A stretch of DNA of 64,000 nucleotides from Siccirubricoccus deserti (GCF_014283215.1 NZ_JACOMF010000011.1:62001-126000); one strand, 5' to 3'; positions 15,821 through 25,878 are shown, counted from the stretch's first letter. The notes: generated from the letters alone by a model not told the origin. A program made the numbers and translations.

Positions 15821-17910
15821 CAGTGTCCCTCCCGCTGCCAGGCCAGTACGGCAAGGCCAAGCACCAGCGGCAGCGCCAGCCAGGGCGGCAGCAAGGGCAG
15901 GGCGGCGATGCCGGTGACGGTGTGGTCGCCGTTGCGGCGCAGGCCGATCCAGCTCGCGCCGCTGGCGTCCCGCCCCGGGGCAATGCGGCGCAGCTCCGGC
16001 AGGGTGGGCTCCGCCCCGCTGTCGAGCCAGCGCGCGGCGCCGCTGGTGGCGGTCAGGATCGGTGCCAGCTTGCCCGGGTCGGCGCGCAGATCGGCGACCT
16101 CAAGCGGGTTGGTGGTGGCGGCGGCGGCGAAGGCGGTGCGGCGGCCGTCCGAGACCTGCCAGACACCGGGCTGGTCGGCCGGCAGCTCCACCGTGGCGCG
16201 ACCGCCGGGGCCGGGGGCCAGGGGCCGGCGCAGGTTGGTGCCGTCGGGGGCGGTGATGCCGATCTCGGGCGGTGGCCCGCCCTCGACGCTGCGGCGCTCG
16301 ACGTGCAGATGGCCGGCTTCGATGCGGGCGGTCAGCTCCTCCTCCTCCAGCTCGGGTTCGCGCATGAGCCAATGCGCGGCGCGGCGAAGAAGTTCCGCCT
16401 GCGGTCCGCCGCCGTCATGGCCGCGGGACCAGAGCCAGATGTGGTCGGAGAGCAGCAGGGCAACCCTTCCCTCGGCAACGCGATCGAGCAGCAGCAGTGG
16501 GGCGCCGCCGGCGGCCTCCATCACCGCCACGCCGCTGCGCTGGTCGGCCCGCATGCTGCGGTACCAGCGACCCCAGCTCGCCTCGCTCGCCTCGTCCGGA
16601 TTGGCGCCGGTCAGCTCCTCGGTGACCGGGTGGCGGGCGCCGAGCGCCGTGATCCGCGGCCGGAACGCGCCTTCCGCCGCGGTGGAGGCCCCCACCCCGG
16701 CCGCCGGCCGTGCCGGCAGCACGGCGCCGAGCGGGGTGTTTGCCAGGCTGACCGGGCCGGCGAATTCCGGCCCCACCGAGAGCAGCAGCGCGCCGCCGCC
16801 GCGGACATAATCGGCGATGTTGCGCAGATAGGCCGGCGGCAGGATGCCGCGATTGGCGAAGCGGTCGAACACCACCAGGTCGAATTCGCGCAGCTTCACC
16901 TGGAACAGCTCGCGCACCGGGAAGGCGATCAGCGCCAGTTCGTTCAGCGGGGTCAGGTCATCCTTCTCCGGCGGGCGGAGGATGGTGAAATGCACCAGGT
17001 CCACGCCCGGGTCGGCCTTCAGCAGCCGGCGCCAGGTGCGTTCCCCGGCATGCGGCTCGCCGGAGACCAGCAGTACCCGCAGCCGGTCGCGCACGCCGGT
17101 GATGGTGACGACGGCACGGTTGTTCAGCTCGCTCACCTCGCCGGGGCGGGTCTCGGCGGCAAGCTCCACCACTGTCGGGCCGCCGCGCTCGATCGGGATG
17201 GTGATGCGATGCTCGCGGCCGACCGGCACGCTCTCGATCCGCGGCGGCGTGCCATCCCGCCGCACCGCGAGGCGGGCGGCCCCCGTCCCGGTGGCGCCGA
17301 GGTCCTCCACCGCGACCCGCAGCTCGACCGAACGCCCGACGATGCCGAAGCCCGGCGCCTCGATCACTCGCAGCCGGCGGTCCACCTCGCCGGGGCGGCC
17401 GGGCAGCAGGACATGGAAGGGCGCCTCGATCGGCGCATCGGCCGGCACGTCGTGCACCTGGCCATCGGTCAGGGCGATGATCCCGGCCAGCCGGGCGCGC
17501 GGGATGTCGGCCAGGGCGCGTTCCAGCGCGGTGAACAGGCGGGTGCCCTGGTTGCCGCCCTCCGGCACCTCCACGGTGCGCAGCTCCAACTCGGGCAGCC
17601 GGGCGGCGCGGCCCTCCAGCGCCACGCGCGCCGCCTCGATCTGCGCCGCGCGTCCGGCGATGCGGGCGCTGTCGGAGCGGTCGACCAGCAGCACGCCGAT
17701 GTCGGGCCTGGTCTCCCGCGTCTCCTCAACCAGCCGCGGATTGGCCAGCGCCAGCAGCAACAAGGCGAAGACCAGGGCGCGCAGTCCCGCCCCCCGCGCC
17801 CGTCGCAGCACGGCCGGCAGCAGCGCCGCCGCCGCCAGCAGGCCGAGCCCGGCGATCAACCAGACCGGCAGGATCGGCGCGAAGTCGATGCCCGAGAGCG
17901 CCTGCTGCAT
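15820..17910 (-). CDS. Membrane protein with VWA-like and glutamine amidotransferase-like (GATase1_like/DUF1355) regions
   Basis: 696 residues. Two membrane helices at the N-terminus are followed by a VWA-like segment (PDIGVLLVDRSDSARIAG, GIIALTDGQVHD), beta-sandwich-like repeats with CARDB character, and an amidotransferase-like domain around RNIADYVRGGGALLLSVGPE. A final hydrophobic helix precedes the C-terminus. The classical GATase Cys-His-Glu triad is not evident, so enzymatic activity is doubtful. The ATG follows directly on the TAG of the DUF4159 gene (TAGATG). It belongs to the conserved alphaproteobacterial MoxR-DUF58-DUF4159 set, thought to be linked to the cell envelope. The exact role is unknown. 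Confidence 0.8.
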   Translation of the reverse strand: MQQALSGIDFAPILPVWLIAGLGLLAAAALLPAVLRRARGAGLRALVFALLLLALANPRLVEETRETRPDIGVLLVDRSDSARIAGRAAQIEAARVALEGRAARLPELELRTVEVPEGGNQGTRLFTALERALADIPRARLAGIIALTDGQVHDVPADAPIEAPFHVLLPGRPGEVDRRLRVIEAPGFGIVGRSVELRVAVEDLGATGTGAARLAVRRDGTPPRIESVPVGREHRITIPIERGGPTVVELAAETRPGEVSELNNRAVVTITGVRDRLRVLLVSGEPHAGERTWRRLLKADPGVDLVHFTILRPPEKDDLTPLNELALIAFPVRELFQVKLREFDLVVFDRFANRGILPPAYLRNIADYVRGGGALLLSVGPEFAGPVSLANTPLGAVLPARPAAGVGASTAAEGAFRPRITALGARHPVTEELTGANPDEASEASWGRWYRSMRADQRSGVAVMEAAGGAPLLLLDRVAEGRVALLLSDHIWLWSRGHDGGGPQAELLRRAAHWLMREPELEEEELTARIEAGHLHVERRSVEGGPPPEIGITAPDGTNLRRPLAPGPGGRATVELPADQPGVWQVSDGRRTAFAAAATTNPLEVADLRADPGKLAPILTATSGAARWLDSGAEPTLPELRRIAPGRDASGASWIGLRRNGDHTVTGIAALPLLPPWLALPLVLGLAVLAWQREGH

Positions 17911-20631
17911 CTAGTTGCCAAGCCTTTCGAGAATGGCCGGGACGTGCACCTGGTCGCCCTTGTAGTTGCCGGTCAGCGCGTACATCACGAGGTTCACCCC
18001 GAAGCGGTAAGCCAGGGTCCGCTGCCGGTCGCCACCTGGGATGGCGGCGAAGGGGTTGTTGCCGCGGGCATCGATCGCCCAGGCGCTGGCCCAGTCATGC
18101 CCACCGATGATCACCGGGGAGACGCTGTCGTTCGCCCTGTCCTGGTCCCGCGCCACCCAGACCCGGCCGCCGGCGAAGCGACCAGGCAGGTCGGGCAGCA
18201 GGTAGAAGGACCGCTTGAGCACATGGTCCTCGGCCAGTGGCGCCAGCGGCGGGATGGCAAGGTCTCGCGTCACCCGCCGCAGCGCCGCCCGCGCCCCCGG
18301 CGCGAAGCCTTCCCCGGAGCCCTCGTCGCGGGTGTCGAACAGGATGATTCCGCCGTTGCGCATGAAGCTGTTGAGCGCGGCGACCATGGCATTGTCGGGC
18401 TGCGGCGCCTCCGGCGTGACGCACCAGTAGAGCAGCGGGAAGAATGAAAGGTCATCCTGTCCCGGTGTCACCGCGGCCGGGTCGGCCAGCGCCGCGGCGG
18501 TGCGCCGGTTGACGAACTCCGACAGCCCGACGAGACCCATCCTGAGGGTCTCGTCCAGCGTACCGTCGCCGGTGACGACATAAGCGAGGCGGGTTGCCAG
18601 CGCCGGGTCGGTGCTTTGCGCCTGGGCCGTCTGGGCGAGGCTGGGTTGCGCTGACAGCAGCAGCGCCAGCGCGGCGAAGCCCGGCCGCAGCAGGCCGCGC
18701 AGGCGCAGCCCGATCAGCAGGTCGAGCGCCAGCAGCAGCAGCGCCGCCGCCAGCAGCCAGGGCCCGAGGTCGCGCTCCGCCGGAATGCCGCCGATGCCGA
18801 TGATGGCCGCCCCGGCCGGCGGTGGTGGCGCGGCCTCAGGTGCGGGGACCGCGCCGCCGAGGTTCAGCGCCCGGCGATAGGCGGCGGCGGTGGCATCCTG
18901 CCCCGGTGTGCCGTACCAGCCTGGCGGGTGGCGCGGGGAGGGGGCGGTGGCGTCGATCTGCGCCGCCGGGATGGCGGCGGCGGCAGGCGGCGCGGCGCCG
19001 AGCCGGCCGAAGCCGTCCAGCGTTTCCAGCGGCGCCAGCGGCGCCTCGCCCTCGGCGCCCTGAATGCCGGCCGAAAGCGCCACGATCCGCCGCAGCATCT
19101 GCACGAAAAGGCCGGAGAGCGGCAGGTTCGACCATTCGGCATTGGCGGTCACGTGGAAAAGCACGACCCGTCCGGCGCCGCGCGCCTCGGCGGTGACAAG
19201 CGGCGTGCCATCGGCCAGCCGTGCCCAGCTCCGCTCGGTCAGCTGCGGCGAGGGCTCGGCCAGCACCTGGCGTTCCACCGTCACCTCGGCCGGGATCGGC
19301 AGCCCGGCGAAGGGCGAGGTCTCGGGGAAGGGGGCGAGGCGCTGCGGCTGCTCCCAGGACAGCGCGCCGCCGAGCTGGCGTTCGGCCCGCAGCGGCACCG
19401 GCAGCAGCGGGTCGGGGTGCTCGGCCAGGCGCGGGCCGGCGAAGCGCAGCAGGGTGCCGCCCTGCTCCACCCAGCGGGTCAGCGCCTCCCGCTCCGGCCC
19501 CTCGGGCACCGGCCGGTCGGCCAGGGCCAGCACCGCGATGGGGCGGGAGAGCAGCCGGTCCAGCGGCGCCCGGCGCAACTCGGTGAAGGGCGCCAGGGCA
19601 CGGTCGAGGTAGAACAGCTCGCCGATCAGCGGCGCATCGGCGCTGTCCTCGGCGCCAGGCAGCAGGCCGACCGGGCGGCGGCGGAAGCGCTCATCCAGCA
19701 GCACCACCCCGCCGGCGCCGGTCTCGCCCTCGATCTCCAACCGCACCACCTGATTGCGCAGTTCAAGCGGCAGTTCGAGGGTGGCCTCGCCGCTGGCCGC
19801 GTCGGCCGGGATCGGCACGTCGGCGCGGGCGAGGGCGCGGCCGTCGCCGGTGCGGGCCAGCACGCCGGCCTCGGTCGCCATGCCGATCGGCACCTGCTGG
19901 ACCCGGATGCGCAGCCGGTCGGCCTCGGCCACCGGCGGCGGCAGCAGCCGGTGCGGCCGGGCCTCGGCCAGCGCCACGCTCAGCCGGCCGGCGGCGGCCA
20001 GGGCAGCGGGCAGCCGGCCGGCCTCCGGCCCATGCGCCACCCCGTCGCTGACCAGCAGCGTGGTCAGCGGGCCGGGGTTGCCGGCGTGCCAGGCGGCGAA
20101 GGCGGCCAGCGCGGCGGCGCGGTCGGGCGGCCAGGGCTTCGGCCGCAGCGCGGCGAGCCGGGCGCGGAGGTCCTCGGCCGGCATCGGACCGATCAGCCGC
20201 GGGGCGTCGCCGGTCTCAGCCGGGGCGGTCGGCAGCAGCGCGGCGCGGCGGCCCTCGCGGGCGGCGCGTTCCAAGGTGGCGCTGGCGGCGGCCATGCGGG
20301 CGGGCCAATCGGCGGCGGCGGCCCAGCCGTCATCCACCACCAGCAGCAGCGACCCCTCGCCGCCGGCGCCGCCACCCGGCCCCAGCACCGGCCGGGCCAG
20401 GCCGAGCACCACCAGCGCGGCGGCCAGTAGCCGCAGCAGCAGCAGCCACCAGGGGGTGCGGGCAGGGGTTTCCTCCCCGGTCGGTAGGTCGCGCAGCAGG
20501 CGGATGGCGGGGAAGGCGATGCGCCGCGGCGCCGGCGGGGTGACCCGCAGCAGCCACCACAGCGCCGGCAGCGCCGCCAGGGCAAGCAGCAGCCATGGCG
20601 CGGCGAAGGCGAGGGGACCCAGATTCAGCAT
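17911..20631 (-). CDS. BatA-like / DUF4159 two-part membrane protein
   Basis: 906 residues. The N-terminus has the aerotolerance-regulator (BatA) opening: a helix, AFPAIRLLRDLPTGEETPAR, then a second helix. A long VWA/beta-rich region follows. Around residues 620-660 there is a second hydrophobic pair ending in AALALLLSAQPSLAQ, which looks like an export signal with a cleavage site. The DUF4159 domain then starts at about residue 685 (RLAYVVTGDGTLDETLRMGL) and runs to the end. The layout suggests fusion of a BatA-type protein with an exported DUF4159 domain, the common arrangement in alphaproteobacteria. It sits between the DUF58 and GATase1-like genes. The family role is unproven. Confidence 0.85.
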   Translation of the reverse strand: MLNLGPLAFAAPWLLLALAALPALWWLLRVTPPAPRRIAFPAIRLLRDLPTGEETPARTPWWLLLLRLLAAALVVLGLARPVLGPGGGAGGEGSLLLVVDDGWAAAADWPARMAAASATLERAAREGRRAALLPTAPAETGDAPRLIGPMPAEDLRARLAALRPKPWPPDRAAALAAFAAWHAGNPGPLTTLLVSDGVAHGPEAGRLPAALAAAGRLSVALAEARPHRLLPPPVAEADRLRIRVQQVPIGMATEAGVLARTGDGRALARADVPIPADAASGEATLELPLELRNQVVRLEIEGETGAGGVVLLDERFRRRPVGLLPGAEDSADAPLIGELFYLDRALAPFTELRRAPLDRLLSRPIAVLALADRPVPEGPEREALTRWVEQGGTLLRFAGPRLAEHPDPLLPVPLRAERQLGGALSWEQPQRLAPFPETSPFAGLPIPAEVTVERQVLAEPSPQLTERSWARLADGTPLVTAEARGAGRVVLFHVTANAEWSNLPLSGLFVQMLRRIVALSAGIQGAEGEAPLAPLETLDGFGRLGAAPPAAAAIPAAQIDATAPSPRHPPGWYGTPGQDATAAAYRRALNLGGAVPAPEAAPPPPAGAAIIGIGGIPAERDLGPWLLAAALLLLALDLLIGLRLRGLLRPGFAALALLLSAQPSLAQTAQAQSTDPALATRLAYVVTGDGTLDETLRMGLVGLSEFVNRRTAAALADPAAVTPGQDDLSFFPLLYWCVTPEAPQPDNAMVAALNSFMRNGGIILFDTRDEGSGEGFAPGARAALRRVTRDLAIPPLAPLAEDHVLKRSFYLLPDLPGRFAGGRVWVARDQDRANDSVSPVIIGGHDWASAWAIDARGNNPFAAIPGGDRQRTLAYRFGVNLVMYALTGNYKGDQVHVPAILERLGN

Positions 20632-20788
20632 GCGTGCACCGGCCAGGTGATGGCCACCGGCCGCGATCGGCCAAAGGCGTGCCTGCGTCCTGCAACCGCC
20701 GGGCCATCCCGCCGCAGCCCTGCGGCGTCAAGGCATTGCGGAACAGGCGGCGCGGTACACGGCATCATTTGGCCTATTGCGTGGGACA

Positions 20789-21715
20789 CTACTCTGGCGC
20801 GAGTGCCTGCCACAGCGCCAGCAGCGCCTGACCCGGCGGCTGGTCGGTGCGGTGGGTGAGGAAGCCCCAGCCGGCGGCGGCGGCGATCGCCGCGACACCG
20901 GCGCGATGCTGCCGCAACCGCTCGGCATAAAGGTCGCGCACGCCTTCGACGCGGGGGACCAGGGCGGGTTCCTCCGCTTCCAGTCCCTCGAAGCGGACGC
21001 GGCCGAGATAGGGCAGGGATTCTTCCGCCGGATCGAGCACCTGCAGCAGATGGCCATGCACCGGCCGCCCGGCCAGGGCCGAGACAGCGCGCTGGATCTC
21101 CGGCAGGGGTTCGAGGAAATCGCCGATCAGCACGCAGCGGGCGTGGCGCGGCAGGGCAGGGTCGACGGCCGGCAGCCCGGCGGGGGCGGCATCGAAGGTG
21201 AGGGACTGGGCCAGCGCCTCCAGCCCCGCCCGGCCGGCATGGCTGCGGCCAGGACCGCCGAGGATGCGCACCCGTTCCCCGCCGCGAAGCAGCAGGGAGG
21301 CGAGGGCGAGCAGCAGCAGTTCCGCCCGTTCCCGCTTTGGCGGCGCCCGCAGGGTGGAGCGCCATGCCATGGAAGGTGAGGCGTCGCGCCACAGCGCCAC
21401 GGTTTGCGCCGCTTCCCACTCGGTCTCACGAATGAACAGCCGGTCGGATTTGGCGCTCTGCCGCCAGTCGACGCGGCTGGCCTGGTCGCCGGGCAGGAAG
21501 GGGCGGAACTGCCAGAAGGCATCGCCCTGGCCGGAGCGGCGGCGGCCGTGCACGCCCTGGAGGATGGTGCTGGCGACCCGGTCGGCGGCCACCACCAGCG
21601 GTGGCAGGGTGGCGCCGAGCACCTCGGCGCGGAGGGTAGGGCTAACCGGCATGGTGCCGGCCCCCCGGGCGGCCTGCCCGCCTCGGACCTTCGCGCCGTT
21701 CGGCGTTGCGGTCAT
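20789..21715 (-). CDS. DUF58 domain protein
   Basis: About 308 residues (287 if the internal ATG at 21652 is used). The DUF58 hallmark GDQASRVDWRQSAKSDRLFI is followed by a VWA-type segment with the MIDAS-like ALWRDASPSMAW. Proteins of this family almost always accompany MoxR ATPases and are assumed to be their client or adaptor at the membrane. The first 20 residues (TATPNGAKVRGG) derive from a duplicated segment that also makes a 10-codon reading frame just upstream, so the true start is uncertain. It lies 72 bases after the MoxR stop and 157 bases before the DUF4159 gene. Confidence 0.88.
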   Translation of the reverse strand: MTATPNGAKVRGGQAARGAGTMPVSPTLRAEVLGATLPPLVVAADRVASTILQGVHGRRRSGQGDAFWQFRPFLPGDQASRVDWRQSAKSDRLFIRETEWEAAQTVALWRDASPSMAWRSTLRAPPKRERAELLLLALASLLLRGGERVRILGGPGRSHAGRAGLEALAQSLTFDAAPAGLPAVDPALPRHARCVLIGDFLEPLPEIQRAVSALAGRPVHGHLLQVLDPAEESLPYLGRVRFEGLEAEEPALVPRVEGVRDLYAERLRQHRAGVAAIAAAAGWGFLTHRTDQPPGQALLALWQALAPE

Positions 21716-21745
21716 CGGCGGCCTGGGCGCGAGCGCGCGCCGGAC

Positions 21746-21778
21746 TCAGATCTCCGCACCTGTCGGCGCTGCAATCAT
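21746..21778 (-). other. 10-codon minicistron between moxR and the DUF58 gene
   Basis: ATG at 21778 reads MIAAPTGAEI then TGA. It begins 9 bases after the MoxR stop. The sequence around it is an imperfect direct duplication of the DUF58 start region, where ATG at 21715 reads MTATPNGAK. It could be a leftover of the duplication or could couple translation. No direct evidence of expression. Confidence 0.35.
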
Positions 21779-21787
21779 CGGGCGGTC

Positions 21788-22804
<1,017 letters not shown>

Positions 22805-22999
22805 CCCAACCACGATCCCTATATGGGGGCCAGCGCGCCGTTGGCGACGCCCCGTGGCATCTTCTGGCGGTAACCAGTGGTCAATCGGTGGCGCGGCAAG
22901 ACGCACCGCACAGGGCAGAGCGTCCCGGACCAATGGAAGGCAGCCTATGGCGATGATCGGCGCGAATACAGCGGTGAATGGGAGGAAGCCTTGCGGCAG

Positions 23000-23632
23000 A
23001 TGAATCTGCGCCGCGCCCTTTACCCCGCCAACGAGGGCGGGCCGGGGTGCGGCGACGCCGGCCGGGGCAAGGCTCCGGGGACGACCCCGCCGCCGGCCCG
23101 CCTGCCCCGCATCAAGCACGAGGTCGGCGATTTCGAGATCCGCATCGACCGCAACGGGACCTGGTACTACCGTGGCAGCCCGATCAACCGGAAGGAGCTG
23201 GTCTGCCTGTTCGCCAGCGTGCTCAAGCGTGCGGAGGACGGGACCTACTGGCTGGAAACCCCGGTGGAGCGCGGCCGGATCACGGTGGAGGACGCGCCCT
23301 TCGTCGCCGTTGAAATGTGCTGGAAGCATTGCGACTGCGGCGACGGCGTGCCGCAGCAATGCCTGACCTTTCGCACCAACCTCGACGAGATCGTGACAGC
23401 CAATGCCGACCACCCGATTCGCGTCCACCTCTGCCCGGTGACACGGGAGCCGCGGCCCTATATCCAGGTGCGCCCAGGGCTGGAGGCGAAGATCAACCGC
23501 GCGGTGTTCTACGAGCTGGTGGCCCTCGGTGAGACCGAGCAGGTGGACGGGCGCGAGATGCTGGGCGTCTGGAGCGAGGGCGTGTTCTTCCCGATCGACG
23601 AGACCGGCGCGCTGGACACGGCGGCGGAGTGA
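23000..23632 (+). CDS. DUF1285 domain protein
   Basis: About 210 residues from ATG at 23000; an in-frame GTG at 22877 would add 41 non-conserved residues. The conserved opening GDFEIRIDRNGTWYYRGSPI and NRKELVCLFASVLKRAEDGT identify DUF1285, a two-domain beta-rich cytosolic protein. Two cysteines and a histidine in KHCDCGDGVPQQC form an unusual local cluster not typical of the family as I know it and could bind metal. It is the first gene of the conserved alphaproteobacterial run DUF1285-Nudix-DUF6111-CCA. The function is unknown. Confidence 0.85.
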   Translation: MNLRRALYPANEGGPGCGDAGRGKAPGTTPPPARLPRIKHEVGDFEIRIDRNGTWYYRGSPINRKELVCLFASVLKRAEDGTYWLETPVERGRITVEDAPFVAVEMCWKHCDCGDGVPQQCLTFRTNLDEIVTANADHPIRVHLCPVTREPRPYIQVRPGLEAKINRAVFYELVALGETEQVDGREMLGVWSEGVFFPIDETGALDTAAE

Positions 23633-23693
23633 TGCCGGCTGTCGCCTTTGCCGCGCTGCCCCGCTGCCAGCCGCACTACCCGTCGCTTCGGCC

Positions 23694-24284
23694 TTGACCG
23701 CCGCCGAGATCGCCGCCCGGCTCGCTGACCCGGCCGCGCTCGCCCTGGCGGCCCAGCCGCCCGAGACCGCCCAGCCGCCGGGCCGCCCGGCGGCGCGTCA
23801 TGTGCTGGCGGCGGTGCTGGTGCCGATCGTGCTGCACCCGCAGCCAACCGTCCTGCTGACCCTGCGCGCCGCGAGGATGACCGCCCATGCCGGCCAGGTC
23901 AGCTTCCCCGGCGGCAAGATCGAGGCCGGGGAGACGCCGGAAGCCGCGGCGCTGCGCGAGGCGGCGGAGGAGGTCGGCCTCGACCCCCGGCTGCCCGAGC
24001 TGATCGGCCGGCTGCCGGAACAGGTGACCGGCACCGGCTTTCACATCACCCCCGTGGTCGCGCTGGTGACGCCGCCCCTCATCCTGACGCCCGACCCGGC
24101 CGAGGTGGAGGAGCCGTTCGAGCTGCCGCTGTCGATCGTGCTCGACCCCGCCGCGCCGAAGCGGCAAACCCGCGAGTTCCAGGGCGGAAGCCGCGAATTC
24201 TGGGTCTGGCCGCATGAGCGGCATTACATCTGGGGCGCCACGGCGGCGATACTGGTCAATCTGGCCAAGGTGCTACGCGGGTAG
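23694..24284 (+). CDS. Nudix hydrolase, CoA pyrophosphatase type
   Basis: 196 residues from a TTG start at 23694. The Nudix box is intact (GGKIEAGETPEAAALREAAE followed by EVG), coordinating Mg for diphosphate cleavage. The upstream VLVPIVLHPQPTVLLTLRA and the arrangement with a short C-terminal EFWVWPHERHYIWGATA match the NudL/CoA-pyrophosphatase subgroup, which splits CoA derivatives into phosphopantetheine and ADP. No ATG lies in frame near the conserved start, so TTG is the best available. Its TAG stop is immediately followed by AGCGG, the start of a repeat-like segment. Confidence 0.88.
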   Translation: MTAAEIAARLADPAALALAAQPPETAQPPGRPAARHVLAAVLVPIVLHPQPTVLLTLRAARMTAHAGQVSFPGGKIEAGETPEAAALREAAEEVGLDPRLPELIGRLPEQVTGTGFHITPVVALVTPPLILTPDPAEVEEPFELPLSIVLDPAAPKRQTREFQGGSREFWVWPHERHYIWGATAAILVNLAKVLRG

Positions 24285-24299
24285 AGCGGTTTACGCACC

Positions 24300-24366
24300 C
24301 GGAAACAGTCTGCGTAAATAACTACCCGGGCCCGGATGTTTCTGGGGCGTGGCCTTCAGCTTGACC
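24300..24366 (+). repeat. Second dispersed repeat family, copy 1
   Basis: Starts CGGAAACAGTCTGCGTAAAT and ends TCTGGGGCGTGG...CAGCTTGACC. It aligns with 48300-48364 over about 65 bases: well over three-quarters identical in the first 30 and in the last 25 bases, weaker between. A local inverted repeat TTTACGCA/TGCGTAAA (24290-24318) overlaps its left end and may terminate the Nudix transcript. Confidence 0.6.
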
Positions 24367-24439
24367 GACTGCGGACAGCCTGAACGTGCTCCAGCGGCCG
24401 GGTGTGACGAGCGGCGATTTCGCCTATGTCACCAGGGCG

Positions 24440-24685
24440 ATGCCCTATCTCATCGAAATCCTGCTGTTCCTCGCCCCATTTGCCGGCTTCGCGCTGTGGC
24501 GCCGGTGCAACCCGGGCGCCGACCCCAGCCCGCGGATGCTCTGGCTGGCGCTGGCCGGCGTCGGCTGCGGCCTGGTGGCGGCGGTGTGGTACGGATTCTC
24601 GGTCCGGACCCGGCCGCACGCCGACTACGTGCCGGCGCGGATCGGCGAGGACGGCCGGGTGATCCCCGGCCAGGCGCCGCGATGA
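24440..24685 (+). CDS. Small membrane protein, DUF6111 family
   Basis: 81 residues: helix 1 (MPYLIEILLFLAPFAGFALW), a short loop with two or three charged residues, helix 2 (LWLALAGVGCGLVAAVWYGF), then a polar tail YVPARIGEDGRVIPG. This matches the small two-helix DUF6111 proteins that sit just upstream of the CCA-adding enzyme in many alphaproteobacteria. ATG at 24440 starts the first helix directly; the frame is open further upstream without conserved character. The stop overlaps the cca start (ATGA). The function is unknown. Confidence 0.75.
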   Translation: MPYLIEILLFLAPFAGFALWRRCNPGADPSPRMLWLALAGVGCGLVAAVWYGFSVRTRPHADYVPARIGEDGRVIPGQAPR

Positions 24686-25878
24686 GCGACCCGCCGCGGC
24701 ACCGCATCGCCCCGCCCGGCTTCCTGGCGGCGCCGGCGCCCGCCGCGGTGCTGGCGGCGCTGCCCGGCGCCCGCGCGGTGGGCGGGGCGGTGCGGGATGC
24801 GCTGGCCGGCCGGGACATCCAGGATATCGACATCGCCGTGCCGCTGCCGCCCGAGGTCGCCGCCGCCCGGCTGCGCGCCGCTGGCCTCAAGGTGTTCGAA
24901 ACCGGGCTGGCGCATGGCACCGTCACCGCCGTGCTCGACCGCCAGCCGGTGGAGGTGACCAGCCTGCGCCGCGACATCGCCACCGACGGCCGGCACGCCG
25001 AGGTCGCCTGGACCACCGATTGGCGGGAGGATGCGGCGCGTCGCGACTTCACCATCAACGCCATGTCGATGGCCGCCGATGGCGCTCTCTGGGATTATTT
25101 CGACGGCTGCGCCGATCTGGCCGCCGGCCGGGTGCGCTTCGTCGGCGACCCGGCGACCCGGCTGGCCGAGGATTACCTGCGGGCGCTGCGCTTCTTCCGC
25201 TTCCACGCCCGCTACGGCCATGGCGAGCCGGACCCGGCGGCGCTGGCGGCGATCCGCGCCGCGGTGCCGGGGCTGGCGCGGCTTTCCGCCGAGCGGATCT
25301 GGATGGAGCTGAAGCGGCTGCTTGCGGCGCCCGACCCGAGCGACGCGGTGGCGCTGATGGCGGAGAGTGGGGTGCTGGGGGCGGTGCTGCCGGAGGGCGC
25401 CGACCCGGCCGCCCTGGCCCGGCTGGCCCGGCTCGGCGCCCCGGCCGACCCGCTGCTGCGCATTGCCGCCCTGGTGGCACGCGGTGCGCCGGCGCCGGCC
25501 GCCCGGCTGCGCTGGTCGGCCGAGGAAGCGGCGCGCTTCGCCCGGGCGCGCGACCAGCCGGCTCACCCCGGCACCGATGCCGCCGCGCTCCGCCGGCTGC
25601 TGGCGGAGCGTGATACCGCGGCTCTTACCGACGCCGCCTGGATCGCCGAGACCTGGGGCGAGGCGGGCGATTGGGGGGGGCTGCGCGCCCGCCTCGCCGC
25701 CACGCCGCGGCCGGTTTTCCCGCTGCAGGGCCGGGACGCGCTGGCGCTCGGCCTGGCGCCGGGTGCCGCCGTCGGGCGGCTGCTCGCGGCGGTGCGGGGG
25801 TGGTGGCTGGAGGGTGGTTGCGTGGCCGACCGCGATGCCTGCCTTGCCGAGCTTTCCCGCCGGCTGGAGAGGCGCTGA
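24682..25878 (+). CDS. cca: CCA-adding enzyme (tRNA nucleotidyltransferase)
   Basis: 398 residues, class II nucleotidyltransferase that completes or repairs the 3' CCA of tRNA in the cytosol. The head motif is AVGGAVRDALAGRDIQDIDI with the two metal-binding aspartates. DWREDAARRDFTINAM is motif B/D, and RLAEDYLRALRFFRFHARYG the neck region. It starts at ATG 24682, overlapping the DUF6111 stop. No HD domain is visible at the C-terminus, as in other alphaproteobacterial members. It is the last gene of the DUF1285-Nudix-DUF6111-CCA run. Confidence 0.93.
   Translation: MSDPPRHRIAPPGFLAAPAPAAVLAALPGARAVGGAVRDALAGRDIQDIDIAVPLPPEVAAARLRAAGLKVFETGLAHGTVTAVLDRQPVEVTSLRRDIATDGRHAEVAWTTDWREDAARRDFTINAMSMAADGALWDYFDGCADLAAGRVRFVGDPATRLAEDYLRALRFFRFHARYGHGEPDPAALAAIRAAVPGLARLSAERIWMELKRLLAAPDPSDAVALMAESGVLGAVLPEGADPAALARLARLGAPADPLLRIAALVARGAPAPAARLRWSAEEAARFARARDQPAHPGTDAAALRRLLAERDTAALTDAAWIAETWGEAGDWGGLRARLAATPRPVFPLQGRDALALGLAPGAAVGRLLAAVRGWWLEGGCVADRDACLAELSRRLERR

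Noticed and set aside
15727-18447. 906-codon plus-strand frame opposite the GATase1-like and DUF4159 genes
   Set aside because: Antisense shadow rich in Gln/Arg/Gly; the minus-strand genes have clear domains and coupled junctions.
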